Below are positions 53,101 through 59,749 of a stretch of DNA of 64,000 bases, piece by piece. The stretch spans positions 1 to 64,000 of the forward strand of contig JAZRFF010000038.1 in assembly GCA_045661225.1 (NCBI GenBank), in the 5' to 3' direction. Position numbers and translations under genes: made by a program. Under the pieces are notes generated by a model. The model searched no databases and was not told the origin of the DNA. It saw only the letters and a program-made list of their open reading frames with translations. This DNA is from HGM04593 sp045661225 (GTDB lineage: Bacteria; Bacteroidota; Bacteroidia; Bacteroidales; Bacteroidaceae). The stretch's first letter is position 1. Each line of letters begins with the position of its first letter.

Positions 53101-53864
53101 CTCTCGGTAAGAAAATAACAAGCCTGTTGCGAATAGACGTTATTTGTATGCACATAACGGCGATTGCTATATTCCCACTTTACAAGGCCGTTGGCATAGA
53201 AGAGCACATAACCATTCTCGCGCCACAATGGGACCTCGCACAGGTCATCGACAAGCGTTTCAAGCCCCGTTTCGGGCAGTATGTGACCACCGTAACCATA
53301 AAGACGCACTTTTGCAGGCTCTTTAAAACCCATTTTACGCAGTTCGCTGTCGGTTATTTTATGTACACCGTTCCCGGTTACAGCCACGCGCACCCAACGA
53401 CCCGACGCAAGCACCGACGACGACGCGTAACGTTCGGACGCCGAACGCTGCACACCGCCTGCACGCTGCGGCAACGGAACGCTGTCAACCACAAGTTTGT
53501 ACGACTCTATACGGTAGTACCTGCCGTCGCGCATAACCACAGGCACAAAGGTTATATCCAATTGAGGGCGTTTAGCCTGAACACCCACAAAACACTCAAC
53601 GGCCGGCGATTCGGGCAGCGTGCCGTACCTTTCGGGCAGACGATAACGCGCCACCTCCTCGGCAGTCATTCGGCGGTATTCAGGATACTCTATGTGCGCC
53701 GAATAGCTGTAGCGGTCATAACCGGCAGACAACTCCCGCACAGCCGAGCATAGAGGCAACAGAGAATCGCCCTTGTTCGCCGGCCAGCAAACATCGGCAA
53801 ACTGCGCCTGCACGACTGTGCAGCACAGCAAACACGCCACAAAGAGTATTTTTCTAATCCCCAT
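50121..53864 (-). CDS. porU: Type IX secretion sortase PorU
   Basis: The 1247-residue protein has a signal peptide (1-20), an N-terminal domain, a C25 gingipain-like peptidase domain and a C-terminal beta domain. The catalytic pair is His in IVNYSGHGSANLF near 747 and Cys in FWVTASCDIG near 785. Upstream are VVTAQQIYNEFSSG, LLLFGDGWYDNR and DDGDDNMPNQHMKDAD, all typical of C25. The C terminus (about 1150-1247, LRVNPSPVRFGSEAFFEV ... LPGVYLARAYV) resembles a sorting domain retained by PorU. The enzyme cleaves the C-terminal signals of cargo and joins cargo to anionic lipopolysaccharide. It is encoded 4 bases after the FAH-family gene and upstream of porV. Confidence 0.95.
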   Translation of the reverse strand: MGIRKILFVACLLCCTVVQAQFADVCWPANKGDSLLPLCSAVRELSAGYDRYSYSAHIEYPEYRRMTAEEVARYRLPERYGTLPESPAVECFVGVQAKRPQLDITFVPVVMRDGRYYRIESYKLVVDSVPLPQRAGGVQRSASERYASSSVLASGRWVRVAVTGNGVHKITDSELRKMGFKEPAKVRLYGYGGHILPETGLETLVDDLCEVPLWRENGYVLFYANGLVKWEYSNRRYVHTNNVYSQQACYFLTESDDAPMVFPSETLSPTRDKIYTSFIDYALYEQEKKSPFSYGRVLVDEHDYSQGRTMSYKIPVVGALDGTVTVDLSFATGGTSASSVSIMVGNSTVGSLSVSRAMSGEIGKIASGMFTFNGTLGDNPIVKLTHSVTDNGLTGYLDYIRLNFTRSLQVYGSQTLFRGDLTSGNALFKVANAGNDTRVWDVSDASVMRELQGTLDGGVYTVVAPADRECNLVAVNVKGEFPAVTVVGRVDNQNLHAMGQAQMVIIVPSKGDFRPAAERLAQAHRTLDGIDVAVVTAQQIYNEFSSGTPDVTAYRRLMKMLYDRASTEADAPKYLLLFGDGWYDNRLITFPGRKQENYLLCYESQNSVDAIRSYVLEDYMGFLDDSEGARHTRDKVDIGVGRIPARTAKEANAVVDKLIAYMENRQAGAWQNVVALLADDGDDNMPNQHMKDADSIAAVLDRYYPSYIKERIYWDNFPGEPSATGLRYPSVTKAINERLDKGALIVNYSGHGSANLFSHELAWKASDMEAVRSPRVPFWVTASCDIGPFDLGDGSIGEAAILNEAGGSIGILTTTRTVLQSYNSVINKAFMKEVLSPVNGGEARAVGDALRLAKCNIIAAGTDLAENKLQYVLLGDPALRLKLPEYRLVVEKFNNADATQSAQVAAGGVLTVEGRVVGRDGTNVDDFTGVLYSTLFDSAEDISTLDNTGLGSYSYTDYNKALFAGSDSIINGRFSISIPVPMDISYSNEQGMLNLFAVDTAFVASAQGHYDNFTVGGTAQNIVNDGEGPEISLYLNTPSFVDGDVVNSTPCLWVELFDENGINTVGTGIGHNIMAIVDNSPHHTYNLNSLFTQSVGDYRRGTIMLPLAALAEGEHTLQVRAWDLYNNSTTIEVSFVVDASLAPDIVQLRVNPSPVRFGSEAFFEVTHNRPQSELRVTIDLFDFQGKILWSNTSREVCDGLVYRCAWNASMQGGQPLLPGVYLARAYVECDGTESATKTIKIVVVNNK

Positions 53865-53868
53865 AGTA

Positions 53869-54483
53869 TTATCTTACGTGAAAATCGAGTACCTTATCAT
53901 CGCCGATGTAACCTTTGAGGTGCGTTCCTATGGAAACAGGTCCACTACCGGCCGGAGTACCTGTAAAAATAAGGTCACCGTGCTTCAGAGTACAGAAACG
54001 GCTTACATAGGCAATAACCTCGTCAACCTTAAAGAGCATCTCCGAAGTATTGGCACTCTGCACAACTTTATCGTCTATAGTAAGTGAAAAATCAATATTA
54101 TTGATGTCAAAATCGCCGACAGGACGAAACTCGCCAAGCACCGCCGAGCCATCGAAACCCTTGCTCAGCTCCCAGGGAGCGCCCGCATCGATAAATGCAC
54201 GCTGCATATCCCGCGCCGTAAAGTCTATGCCAACGGTTACGGCATCGTAGTAACGATGCGCAAAACGTGCAGGTATACTCTTGCCCAATTTGTTAACGCG
54301 CACCACAATCTCGGCCTCATAGTCGATGCGTCCCAGAAAGTCGGGAACATAAAAATGCTTGCCGTTTTTTATTATGGCCGAATCGGGCTTCATAAATATC
54401 ATCGGAACAGTTGGTTTTTCAACGGTTCCGTCAAATTCCAGCGCGTGAAGCGCATAGTTCTTTCCTACTGCAATGATTTTCAT
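53869..54483 (-). CDS. Fumarylacetoacetate hydrolase-family protein
   Basis: From ATG 54483 (MKIIAVGKNYALHALEF) the protein has 204 residues, the length of the short FAH-like proteins; the ORF runs 14 codons further, overlapping rex. It shows MIFMKPDSAI, DYEAEIVVRVNKLGKSI with the metal-binding Glu residues, GIDFTARDMQR and LIFTGTPAGSGPVSIG. Members hydrolyse C-C bonds in acylpyruvates or decarboxylate oxaloacetate. The exact reaction is not predictable. It sits 4 bases after rex and 4 bases before porU. Confidence 0.9.
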   Translation of the reverse strand: MKIIAVGKNYALHALEFDGTVEKPTVPMIFMKPDSAIIKNGKHFYVPDFLGRIDYEAEIVVRVNKLGKSIPARFAHRYYDAVTVGIDFTARDMQRAFIDAGAPWELSKGFDGSAVLGEFRPVGDFDINNIDFSLTIDDKVVQSANTSEMLFKVDEVIAYVSRFCTLKHGDLIFTGTPAGSGPVSIGTHLKGYIGDDKVLDFHVR

Positions 54484-54487
54484 AGCA

Positions 54488-55150
54488 TTATCTTTTATCA
54501 TCGAGGCTGTCGCCCAGCCCTTCAAGACGATTAAACATTAGCGAGAGGTGCGCATACAACGAGGTATTCTGCACCACAATATTTTCGGGGACACGTATGC
54601 GCAATGGAGTAAAATTCCATATAGCCTTTATTCCCCACACCACCATTTTGTCAGCGACCTCCTGGGCACGGTCAATGGGCACCGTAAGTATTCCAATCTT
54701 CACATCGTAACGCTTCATTTTAGCCTCAAGTTCGTTTATATGATAGACAGGGATTCCCGACACGCTGTGCCCGACCACGCGAGGATTGGTATCGAATGCC
54801 GCCACCACCTCGAGACCGAACTGTTTAAGACCAGAATCGTTAAGCAACGCACTCCCCAGACGACCTGCGCCAAAGAGAAACGCTCTATGCATCTGGTTGA
54901 AACCAAGAAAGCCCTCAAGAACATCAACAAGGTTATCAATGTCGTACCCCACCCTTGTACGCCCCACAATATTCACGCACGAAAGGTCCTTTGCTATTTG
55001 CGACGCCACGATATTCGTCTCTTTTGAAAGGCCCGTAGAAGAGACATACTGTTCGCCACGCTGTTTGAGCAGACGACACACCGACAGATACCACGGCAGA
55101 CGGCGCAAGGTAGGTTCGGGAACTTTTTCTATTTTTGGCAGTTGGGTCAT
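54488..55150 (-). CDS. rex: Redox-sensing transcriptional repressor Rex
   Basis: The 220-residue protein has an N-terminal winged helix (LRRLPWYLSVCRLLKQRGEQYVSSTGLSKE, about 15-45) and a Rossmann domain beginning HRAFLFGAGRLGSALL near 88, followed by AAFDTNPRVVGHSVSGIPV. Rex binds DNA when NAD+ is high and lets go when NADH rises, so it controls fermentative and respiratory genes. It heads an operon with an FAH-family gene, porU, porV, ispF and a phosphoesterase, which may place type IX secretion under autoregulation by Rex. I did not find a convincing Rex operator upstream. Confidence 0.95.
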   Translation of the reverse strand: MTQLPKIEKVPEPTLRRLPWYLSVCRLLKQRGEQYVSSTGLSKETNIVASQIAKDLSCVNIVGRTRVGYDIDNLVDVLEGFLGFNQMHRAFLFGAGRLGSALLNDSGLKQFGLEVVAAFDTNPRVVGHSVSGIPVYHINELEAKMKRYDVKIGILTVPIDRAQEVADKMVVWGIKAIWNFTPLRIRVPENIVVQNTSLYAHLSLMFNRLEGLGDSLDDKR

Positions 55151-55187
55151 AAGGTTTATTTTCGCGCGTGCTATTATATTAACGCAA

Positions 55188-55195
55188 CAAAATTA
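55188..55195 (-). promoter_or_regulatory. -7 promoter element of the rex-porU-porV operon
   Basis: The minus strand reads TAATTTTG (TAnnTTTG), about 38 bases upstream of the rex ATG. No good -33 box is visible. Confidence 0.45.
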
Positions 55196-55237
55196 AGGTT
55201 ATTTTATGAGGCAATGAAATTTGTCGCAAAAATATTG

Positions 55238-55245
55238 TACCTTCG
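55238..55245 (+). promoter_or_regulatory. -7 promoter element of the SUI1-like gene
   Basis: TACCTTCG (TAnnTTCG) lies 27 bases before the ATG. TTTG at 55220-55223 is 14 bases upstream, shorter than usual. Confidence 0.45.
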
Positions 55246-55272
55246 CGCAGAGTTTCAAAAAGAGCAATAACA

Positions 55273-55617
55273 ATGGCTACAAAGAAGAACGACTGGAAAG
55301 AGAGGCTGAACATAGTCTATTCAACCAACCCCAACTTTGAGTATTCCTTCGATGAAAAGGAGGAAAACGAGACCCTTCCCAAGCAACAGCAAAAGCTCAG
55401 GGTAAGCATTGAGAAGAACCACCGTGGCGGCAAGACTGTAACACTTGTAAAAAACTTCATAGGCACCGACGACGATATGAAAGAACTGGGCAAACTGCTA
55501 AAAACCAGATGCGGCGTTGGCGGCAGCGTAAAAGATGGCGAGATTCTTGTCCAAGGCGATTTTAAGGAGAAAATCATAGAGCTGCTGAAGAAAGAAGGAT
55601 ACACCCAAACAAAATAA
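55273..55617 (+). CDS. SUI1/eIF1-like translation factor (YciH type)
   Basis: The 114-residue protein has a variable N-terminal part and the SUI1 core from about 40: LRVSIEKNHRGGKTVTLVKNFIG, LGKLLKTRCGVGGSVKDGEILVQGD and KIIELLKKEGY. These are the conserved basic loop and the GVGGS(V/A)KDG motif. Bacterial homologues such as YciH bind the 30S subunit and affect start-site choice or act under stress. It is monocistronic. Confidence 0.93.
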   Translation: MATKKNDWKERLNIVYSTNPNFEYSFDEKEENETLPKQQQKLRVSIEKNHRGGKTVTLVKNFIGTDDDMKELGKLLKTRCGVGGSVKDGEILVQGDFKEKIIELLKKEGYTQTK

Positions 55618-55653
55618 TCCCCAATTTAAATCGGAAATTAGAATACTATTTTG

Positions 55654-55661
55654 TATCTTCG
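55654..55661 (+). promoter_or_regulatory. -7 promoter element of pyrE
   Basis: TATCTTCG lies 30 bases upstream of the pyrE ATG. The -33 box is not clear. Confidence 0.45.
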
Positions 55662-55691
55662 CATTAAGAACACTTTTAAACATTGAATACT

Positions 55692-56336
55692 ATGGCAAAT
55701 AAATCGGAATTACTGCTTGCAGCAGAACTGCTGAAAATTAAGGCTGTCAAATTACAGCCCGAGCAACCCTTTACCTGGGCATCAGGCTGGAAGTCACCCT
55801 TTTACTGCGACAACCGCAAGACACTATCGTTCCCCGCATTGCGCACACGCGTGAAATTAGGACTTGCAAACCTCATTCTCGAAGAGTTCCCCGAAGCCGA
55901 CACCGTTGCCGGCGTAGCTACAGGCGCCATTGCACAAGGTGCACTCGTTGCCGAGGAGCTTGGCAAGCCCTTCATCTATGTACGTTCATCGGCTAAAGAC
56001 CACGGCCTTGGCAACCTGATCGAAGGAGACGTTCAGCCCGGAGCAAAGGTTGTAGTAGTCGAGGACCTTGTATCGACAGGACTAAGCAGCTTGCGCGCCG
56101 TTGAAGCACTGCGCGCAGCAGGAGTAGAAGTTGTAGGTATGGTAGCATCGTTCACATACGGTTTCGACGTTGCAGCCGAGGCTTTCGCAAAAGCAAATGT
56201 TAAACTGCTTACACTCACAAACTACGGAGCCGTTGTTGAGGCTGCGAAAGAGATTGGCTACATAAGCGAGGAGGTAATGCCCACACTGCAAGAGTGGAGA
56301 GCAAACCCGTCAGAGTGGAGAAACGACCTCAAGTAA
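55692..56336 (+). CDS. pyrE: Orotate phosphoribosyltransferase
   Basis: From ATG 55692 (MANKSELLLAAELLKIKAVKL) the enzyme has 214 residues; a TTG three codons earlier is not needed. Orotate and PRPP sites are visible: FTWASGWKSPFYCDNRKTLS, GVATGAIAQGALVA, YVRSSAKDHGLGN with the catalytic Lys loop, and the PRPP motif VVVVEDLVSTGLSSL near 117. It makes orotidine monophosphate in pyrimidine synthesis. It is followed after 4 bases by an SRPBCC gene, with which it is probably co-transcribed. Confidence 0.97.
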   Translation: MANKSELLLAAELLKIKAVKLQPEQPFTWASGWKSPFYCDNRKTLSFPALRTRVKLGLANLILEEFPEADTVAGVATGAIAQGALVAEELGKPFIYVRSSAKDHGLGNLIEGDVQPGAKVVVVEDLVSTGLSSLRAVEALRAAGVEVVGMVASFTYGFDVAAEAFAKANVKLLTLTNYGAVVEAAKEIGYISEEVMPTLQEWRANPSEWRNDLK

Positions 56337-56340
56337 CACT

Positions 56341-56751
56341 ATGGCCCAATACGAAAGCAGCGTAAAGTGCATACCTTTCCCACAGGAAAGAGTGTACGCA
56401 AAACTCGAGGACCTGAACAACCTCGAGAGCCTCAAAGGGCGTCTCCCCGAGGACAAGATAAAGGACCTCACCTACAGTCGCGACGAGGCAAGCGTCAGCG
56501 TACCCACGCTGGGCACTGTCAGCATAAAGGTTGTTGAGCGCGAGGTCCCCAAGTGCATAAAGTTCGAAGCCGTTGGTTCACCCATACCGGCCAATATGTG
56601 GATACAAGTTATCCCCGACGGCCCCGAAGCATCAAAGATGCGCGTCGTAGTAAAGGCCGACATCAACTTTATGTTCAAGGCAATGATAGAAAAGCCCTTG
56701 AAAGAAGGGTTGGAGAAAGTTGCCGAGGCACTATCGCTCATTCAGTACTGA
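56341..56751 (+). CDS. SRPBCC-type lipid-binding-fold protein
   Basis: The 136-residue protein begins MAQYESSVKCIPFPQERVYAKLEDLNNLESL, with the typical first strand and helices of the START/Bet v 1 fold, and ends with a long C-terminal helix (FMFKAMIEKPLKEGLEKVAEALSLI). This fold has a central cavity for hydrophobic ligands, but no ligand can be predicted. It lacks a signal peptide. Its 4-base spacing from pyrE suggests one operon. Homologues next to pyrE are common in Bacteroidales as far as I recall. Confidence 0.88.
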   Translation: MAQYESSVKCIPFPQERVYAKLEDLNNLESLKGRLPEDKIKDLTYSRDEASVSVPTLGTVSIKVVEREVPKCIKFEAVGSPIPANMWIQVIPDGPEASKMRVVVKADINFMFKAMIEKPLKEGLEKVAEALSLIQY

Positions 56752-56798
56752 CCCACCGACAAGAGAGGTTACACAAACCCTCGCCGTTAAAAAAAACA

Positions 56799-56846
56799 AA
56801 CGCAGCGATGCAGAGGCAATAAAGCTCCGCGCGCTGCGTTCTTTTT
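56799..56846 (+). terminator. Terminator of pyrE-SRPBCC
   Basis: A 9-bp stem (56799-56807 with 56832-56840) encloses a 24-base loop and is followed by CTTTTT. It lies about 50 bases past the SRPBCC stop and just before the next gene. Confidence 0.6.
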
Positions 56847-56859
56847 CAAAAACCCACCG

Positions 56860-57372
56860 ATGAAAAGAGCAATTACCACACTTTTCACAGCCACACTGCT
56901 GATACTCGCATCGTGCTACGAAAGCCCCTTCTCGTCGTACCCCGTACACTTTGTGTTCGACTCAACCGTGTCGCCCTACAACCAAGCGCTTACACCCGGG
57001 CAGTACATCTGCGTACGCAGTGGCAGCAACATCGGGCAGTACCGCCTCATAGACGCCCTGGGCAAGGAATACACAATGAACATTCCGCAAATACAAATGC
57101 ACAACCCATTCCTTTACGGCCTTGGCGGACTCATCATAGGCACCCCCAATGCGTGCGACAACAACCTATGGGCATTCGACTGGGCCTGTCCAAATTGCGA
57201 CCGCGCACGCCACCGCATAGAGATAGACCGAGTTATGGGACACGCCACTTGCCCCAACTGCGGGGTAAAGTTCGACCTCAACAGCGGAGGAATAGCCATT
57301 GAAGGAGCGTCACGCCCACTATGGCAATACAAGATTTTTGGAGCGCCCAACAGCCTTGTCATTCAAAATTAG
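56860..57372 (+). CDS. Lipoprotein with Rieske-like domain and four-Cys metal site
   Basis: The 170-residue protein has a lipoprotein signal (LILASC, Cys 19). The C-terminal part reads like a Rieske domain: LWAFDWACPNC near 103-113 and, 17 residues after Cys 113, TCPNCGVKFDLNSG near 130-143, followed by SRPLWQYKI. In Rieske proteins the ligands are CxH and CxxH. Here both His positions are Cys (Cys 110, 113, 131, 134), giving a rubredoxin- or zinc-ribbon-like set. It may therefore hold zinc or iron rather than a Rieske cluster; a four-Cys [2Fe-2S] is also possible. It is probably anchored to a membrane outside the cytoplasm. Function unknown. Confidence 0.65.
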   Translation: MKRAITTLFTATLLILASCYESPFSSYPVHFVFDSTVSPYNQALTPGQYICVRSGSNIGQYRLIDALGKEYTMNIPQIQMHNPFLYGLGGLIIGTPNACDNNLWAFDWACPNCDRARHRIEIDRVMGHATCPNCGVKFDLNSGGIAIEGASRPLWQYKIFGAPNSLVIQN

Positions 57373-57381
57373 ACACAAACC

Positions 57382-57412
57382 TTTGTTTTTTAGGCAAATT
57401 ATCCTATCTTTG
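57382..57412 (+). promoter_or_regulatory. tRNA-Leu promoter
   Basis: TTTG (57382-57385), 19-base spacer, TATCTTTG (57405-57412): a full consensus promoter about 46 bases before the tRNA. Confidence 0.85.
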
Positions 57413-57458
57413 CACCGCTGTTACGCAAGAGCCCTTGCAGCAACAGCAATATAAGGTC

Positions 57459-57544
57459 GCTCGAATGGTGGAATCGGTAGACACGAAGGACTTAAAATCC
57501 TTTGGCATTTAAACGCCGTGCGGGTTCAAGTCCCGCTTCGAGTA
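57459..57544 (+). tRNA. tRNA-Leu (UAA)
   Basis: The sequence folds as a complete class II tRNA. Acceptor GCTCGAA (57459-57465) pairs with TTCGAGT (57537-57543) with a G-T end pair, and discriminator A is at 57544. The anticodon arm is AAGGA-CTTAAAA-TCCTT with anticodon TAA at 57493-57495, followed by a long variable arm and T arm GCGGG-TTCAAGT-CCCGC. The long variable arm and anticodon identify Leu. CCA is not encoded. A terminator follows at 57552-57592. Confidence 0.97.
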
Positions 57545-57551
57545 CTGGGTT

Positions 57552-57592
57552 AATCTCTTGAAAATCGTTGATTTGCAAGAGATTTTCTTTTT
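57552..57592 (+). terminator. tRNA-Leu terminator
   Basis: A 9-bp stem (57552-57560 with 57576-57584) with 15-base loop is followed by TTCTTTTT, starting 8 bases after the tRNA. Confidence 0.75.
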
Positions 57593-57765
57593 ATTCAAAC
57601 GTCTTTCGTCAATCTTGGAAAACTGCGATATATGGTAAGTTGAAACGTTAGAAAAATATATAACAAAGTGGTAAAAACTTCCTTTTTATCATTTGTTTCA
57701 TAGCCAAAGCAACCACCTTTGTAATGCAGGAGTCGCTGCGAGAGATATTTAACAGTACCAATTAG

Positions 57766-57795
57766 AATGCTAATCACTTTCAGGTGGTTAGCATT
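57766..57795. terminator. Hairpin without an obvious gene, possibly a terminator
   Basis: A 12-bp stem (57766-57777 with 57784-57795, one G-T pair) with a 6-base loop and weak T content at its end. No gene lies directly before it on either strand. Confidence 0.4.
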
Positions 57796-57866
57796 TAATT
57801 TCCATTGTCGTCAAGCAAAATATTCCATTATTTTTATAATATTTAGTACATATCAAAATTAATACA

Positions 57867-57874
57867 TACATTTG
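57867..57874 (+). promoter_or_regulatory. -7 promoter element of the DUF3472 gene
   Basis: TACATTTG (TAnnTTTG) lies 64 bases before the ATG. The -33 box is not convincing. Confidence 0.45.
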
Positions 57875-57938
57875 CAGTATACATATATTGTACCTTGCGA
57901 GTATTTATTTGAATATTTATTTCTAAAATAGTTCACAT

Positions 57939-59219
57939 ATGAAAAAGAGAGGATTCTTAAATTTAGTTTTTTGGGCAGCTGCGTTTCTTATGGCATTGCC
58001 GGCATTTGCTCAGAATGAGAATGAGACTGTTGTCACCCTGGCGGGTAACGCCTATACAACCGCAAATGGCAAGGCATATATTGACGAGGGCAGTTGCGCA
58101 ATACACAACTGGAACGACAAGGAGTCGGTAATAAGTTACTATTTCAAGGCCGAGAAGAGTGGCAAGATGAAGGTTGCGCTCAAGGCAAAGGGTAATTCAC
58201 GCATTGAGGTTTCGTTGCTTGGCAAAAAAAAGAAGGTTACCATAAACAGCGATGAACTGACACGTGTAGAGCTTGGCACATTCAAGGTAAAGAAGCCGGG
58301 ATATATTAAGATGGATATCCGTGGCTTGAAGATAAACAAAGGAGATGACTTCGGCAATGTAGCAGCAGTCCTTGTCAGCGGCGAGGTGAATCCCGTTGTT
58401 TGCGTTGCCCCCGGATTCAGCACACACTTCGGACGCCGTGGTCCATCGGTACACCTTGGCTACAGTCTTCCTAAGGAGGATATCGAGTGGTTCTATAACG
58501 AAGTTATCGTGCCCGAGGAGGGTGATATCCCAAGCAGCTACTATATGGCCTGCGGATTCGGTCAGGGTTATTTCGGTATGCAGAACAATACCCCCCACAA
58601 GAGAAGAGTGCTTTTCTCGGTATGGAGCCCATACGAGACCGACAACCCTGCCGAAATTCCTGAGTCAAAGCGCGTAACACTCCTGAAGAAGGGCGAAGGC
58701 GTGACTGTAAAGGACTTTGGCAACGAAGGTTCAGGCGGGCAGAGCTTTATGCACTACGACTGGAAACCGGGAGAGCGTTGCCGTTTCCTTATGGGCGTAA
58801 AGCCCGACGGTCAGGGCAACACTGTGTACACAGCCTATTTCTTCGACAACAACAAGGGCAAATGGGTGCTTGTAGCATCATTCCGCCGTCCGGAGATAAC
58901 CACCTGGTACACTGGTGCACACTCGTTCCTGGAGAACTTCAACCCCGTTATGGGCTATATTAACAGAACCGCATACTACACTAACCAGTGGGCACGCACC
59001 ACCGATGGCCGTTGGTTGCCTGTAACAAAGGCACGTTTCACTTGCGACACAACCGGACACGAGAGAATGCGTCTCGACTATACAGGCGGTGCTGACGGTG
59101 ACAAGTTCTTCCTTTCAATGGGAGGTTTCTTTGACAAAGAGATGAATTCGGGCACCTATTTTGAACGTACGGGCAACACTACAGAAGCTCCGGACATTGA
59201 CTTCTCGACATTAGAGTAA
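57939..59219 (+). CDS. Exported DUF5077/DUF3472 protein
   Basis: The 426-residue protein has a signal peptide (1-24, PAFAQ). An N-terminal beta domain like DUF5077 (about 28-150) contains VTLAGNAYTTANGKAYIDEG, SVISYYFKAEKSGKMKVALKAKGNS and KKPGYIKMDIRGLK. A DUF3472 domain (about 165-400) contains ACGFGQGYFGMQNN, RVLFSVWSPYETDNP, FMHYDWKPGERCRFLMGV and GAHSFLENFNPVMGYINR. Both families occur together in Bacteroidetes secreted proteins and are presumed to bind or act on carbohydrate; no activity is established. There is no C-terminal sorting domain. It is monocistronic with a strong terminator. Confidence 0.88.
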   Translation: MKKRGFLNLVFWAAAFLMALPAFAQNENETVVTLAGNAYTTANGKAYIDEGSCAIHNWNDKESVISYYFKAEKSGKMKVALKAKGNSRIEVSLLGKKKKVTINSDELTRVELGTFKVKKPGYIKMDIRGLKINKGDDFGNVAAVLVSGEVNPVVCVAPGFSTHFGRRGPSVHLGYSLPKEDIEWFYNEVIVPEEGDIPSSYYMACGFGQGYFGMQNNTPHKRRVLFSVWSPYETDNPAEIPESKRVTLLKKGEGVTVKDFGNEGSGGQSFMHYDWKPGERCRFLMGVKPDGQGNTVYTAYFFDNNKGKWVLVASFRRPEITTWYTGAHSFLENFNPVMGYINRTAYYTNQWARTTDGRWLPVTKARFTCDTTGHERMRLDYTGGADGDKFFLSMGGFFDKEMNSGTYFERTGNTTEAPDIDFSTLE

Positions 59220-59249
59220 GCAGAGTCCGAGTACCGTTTCGGATATTTC

Positions 59250-59292
59250 AATAAAGCGCTAATTACTTGCGAGTAATTAGCGCTTTATTTGT
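59250..59292 (+). terminator. Terminator of the DUF3472 gene
   Basis: A perfect 18-bp stem (59250-59267 with 59272-59289) has a 4-base loop and T-rich end, 30 bases past the stop codon. Confidence 0.9.
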
Positions 59293-59550
59293 CATTTTAT
59301 CAATCGTTGCCAACTAAACGTCGGGCAAGTTTCCATTGATTATTGGAAACCAGTACGGCTGCATCAGCCACAATATTCTGTGGCACATAACGACAATGAA
59401 ATTTCCTGACATATCGGACTCGCCGTCAATTTCCGCGGAAACGATGCAAAATCCGCTATTTGCAATATTGCCCGCGTCTGTATAAAAGGGGACAACAAAT
59501 CGGCATTATGATATTTACCGAGAGTTTTGCCGCTCTTTCGGCACACAACC

Positions 59551-59587
59551 CGGGCTGAACACAAAATTGCGCTCCAGCCCGTTTTTT
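59551..59587 (+). terminator. Orphan terminator, possible end of a small RNA
   Basis: A 7-bp GC stem (59551-59557 with 59575-59581) with 17-base loop is followed by six T. No plus-strand gene lies within 260 bases upstream apart from the already terminated DUF3472 gene. Confidence 0.55.
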
Positions 59588-59749
59588 ACCCAATGACACC
59601 CGATTCTTGTTTCAATGACAGCTTGCTTTATGGTGGTATTATTGATATTTGTAAAAATGTTAACCTGTATGAAAAAAAGTTAAGCAGGGGTGTACATTAT
59701 AATAAAAGTACCGGAAATAACTACATTACTAATTTAACACATTTAATTT

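Larger units (their letters stand above)
57545..57938. other. Intergenic between tRNA-Leu and the DUF3472 gene
   Basis: The stretch is AT-rich and holds the tRNA terminator, a second hairpin (57766-57795, 12-bp stem with one G-T pair) and a TACATTTG -7 element for the next gene. A 60-codon minus-strand ORF (57595-57777) has no family signs and I leave it out. The change to AT-rich, gene-poor sequence directly after a tRNA resembles the edge of an acquired region, but no tRNA-Leu 3'-end repeat was seen downstream. Confidence 0.5.
59220..59749. other. Intergenic stretch with orphan terminator
   Basis: After the DUF3472 terminator (59250-59292) about 260 bases follow without a credible ORF. A minus-strand 66-codon frame at 59364-59564 is rich in Cys, Ser and Arg and looks random. 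The stretch ends in a second strong terminator (59551-59587) that no gene accounts for. Then comes an AT-rich region that should hold the promoter of the membrane-protein gene at 59750; I do not see a clear match to the consensus. Confidence 0.5.

Noticed and set aside
51255..53753. Large plus-strand ORFs inside porU
   Set aside because: Antisense to the C25 peptidase domain; no motifs.
57595..57777. 60-codon minus-strand ORF after tRNA-Leu
   Set aside because: It overlaps terminator hairpins and has no recognisable family or promoter.
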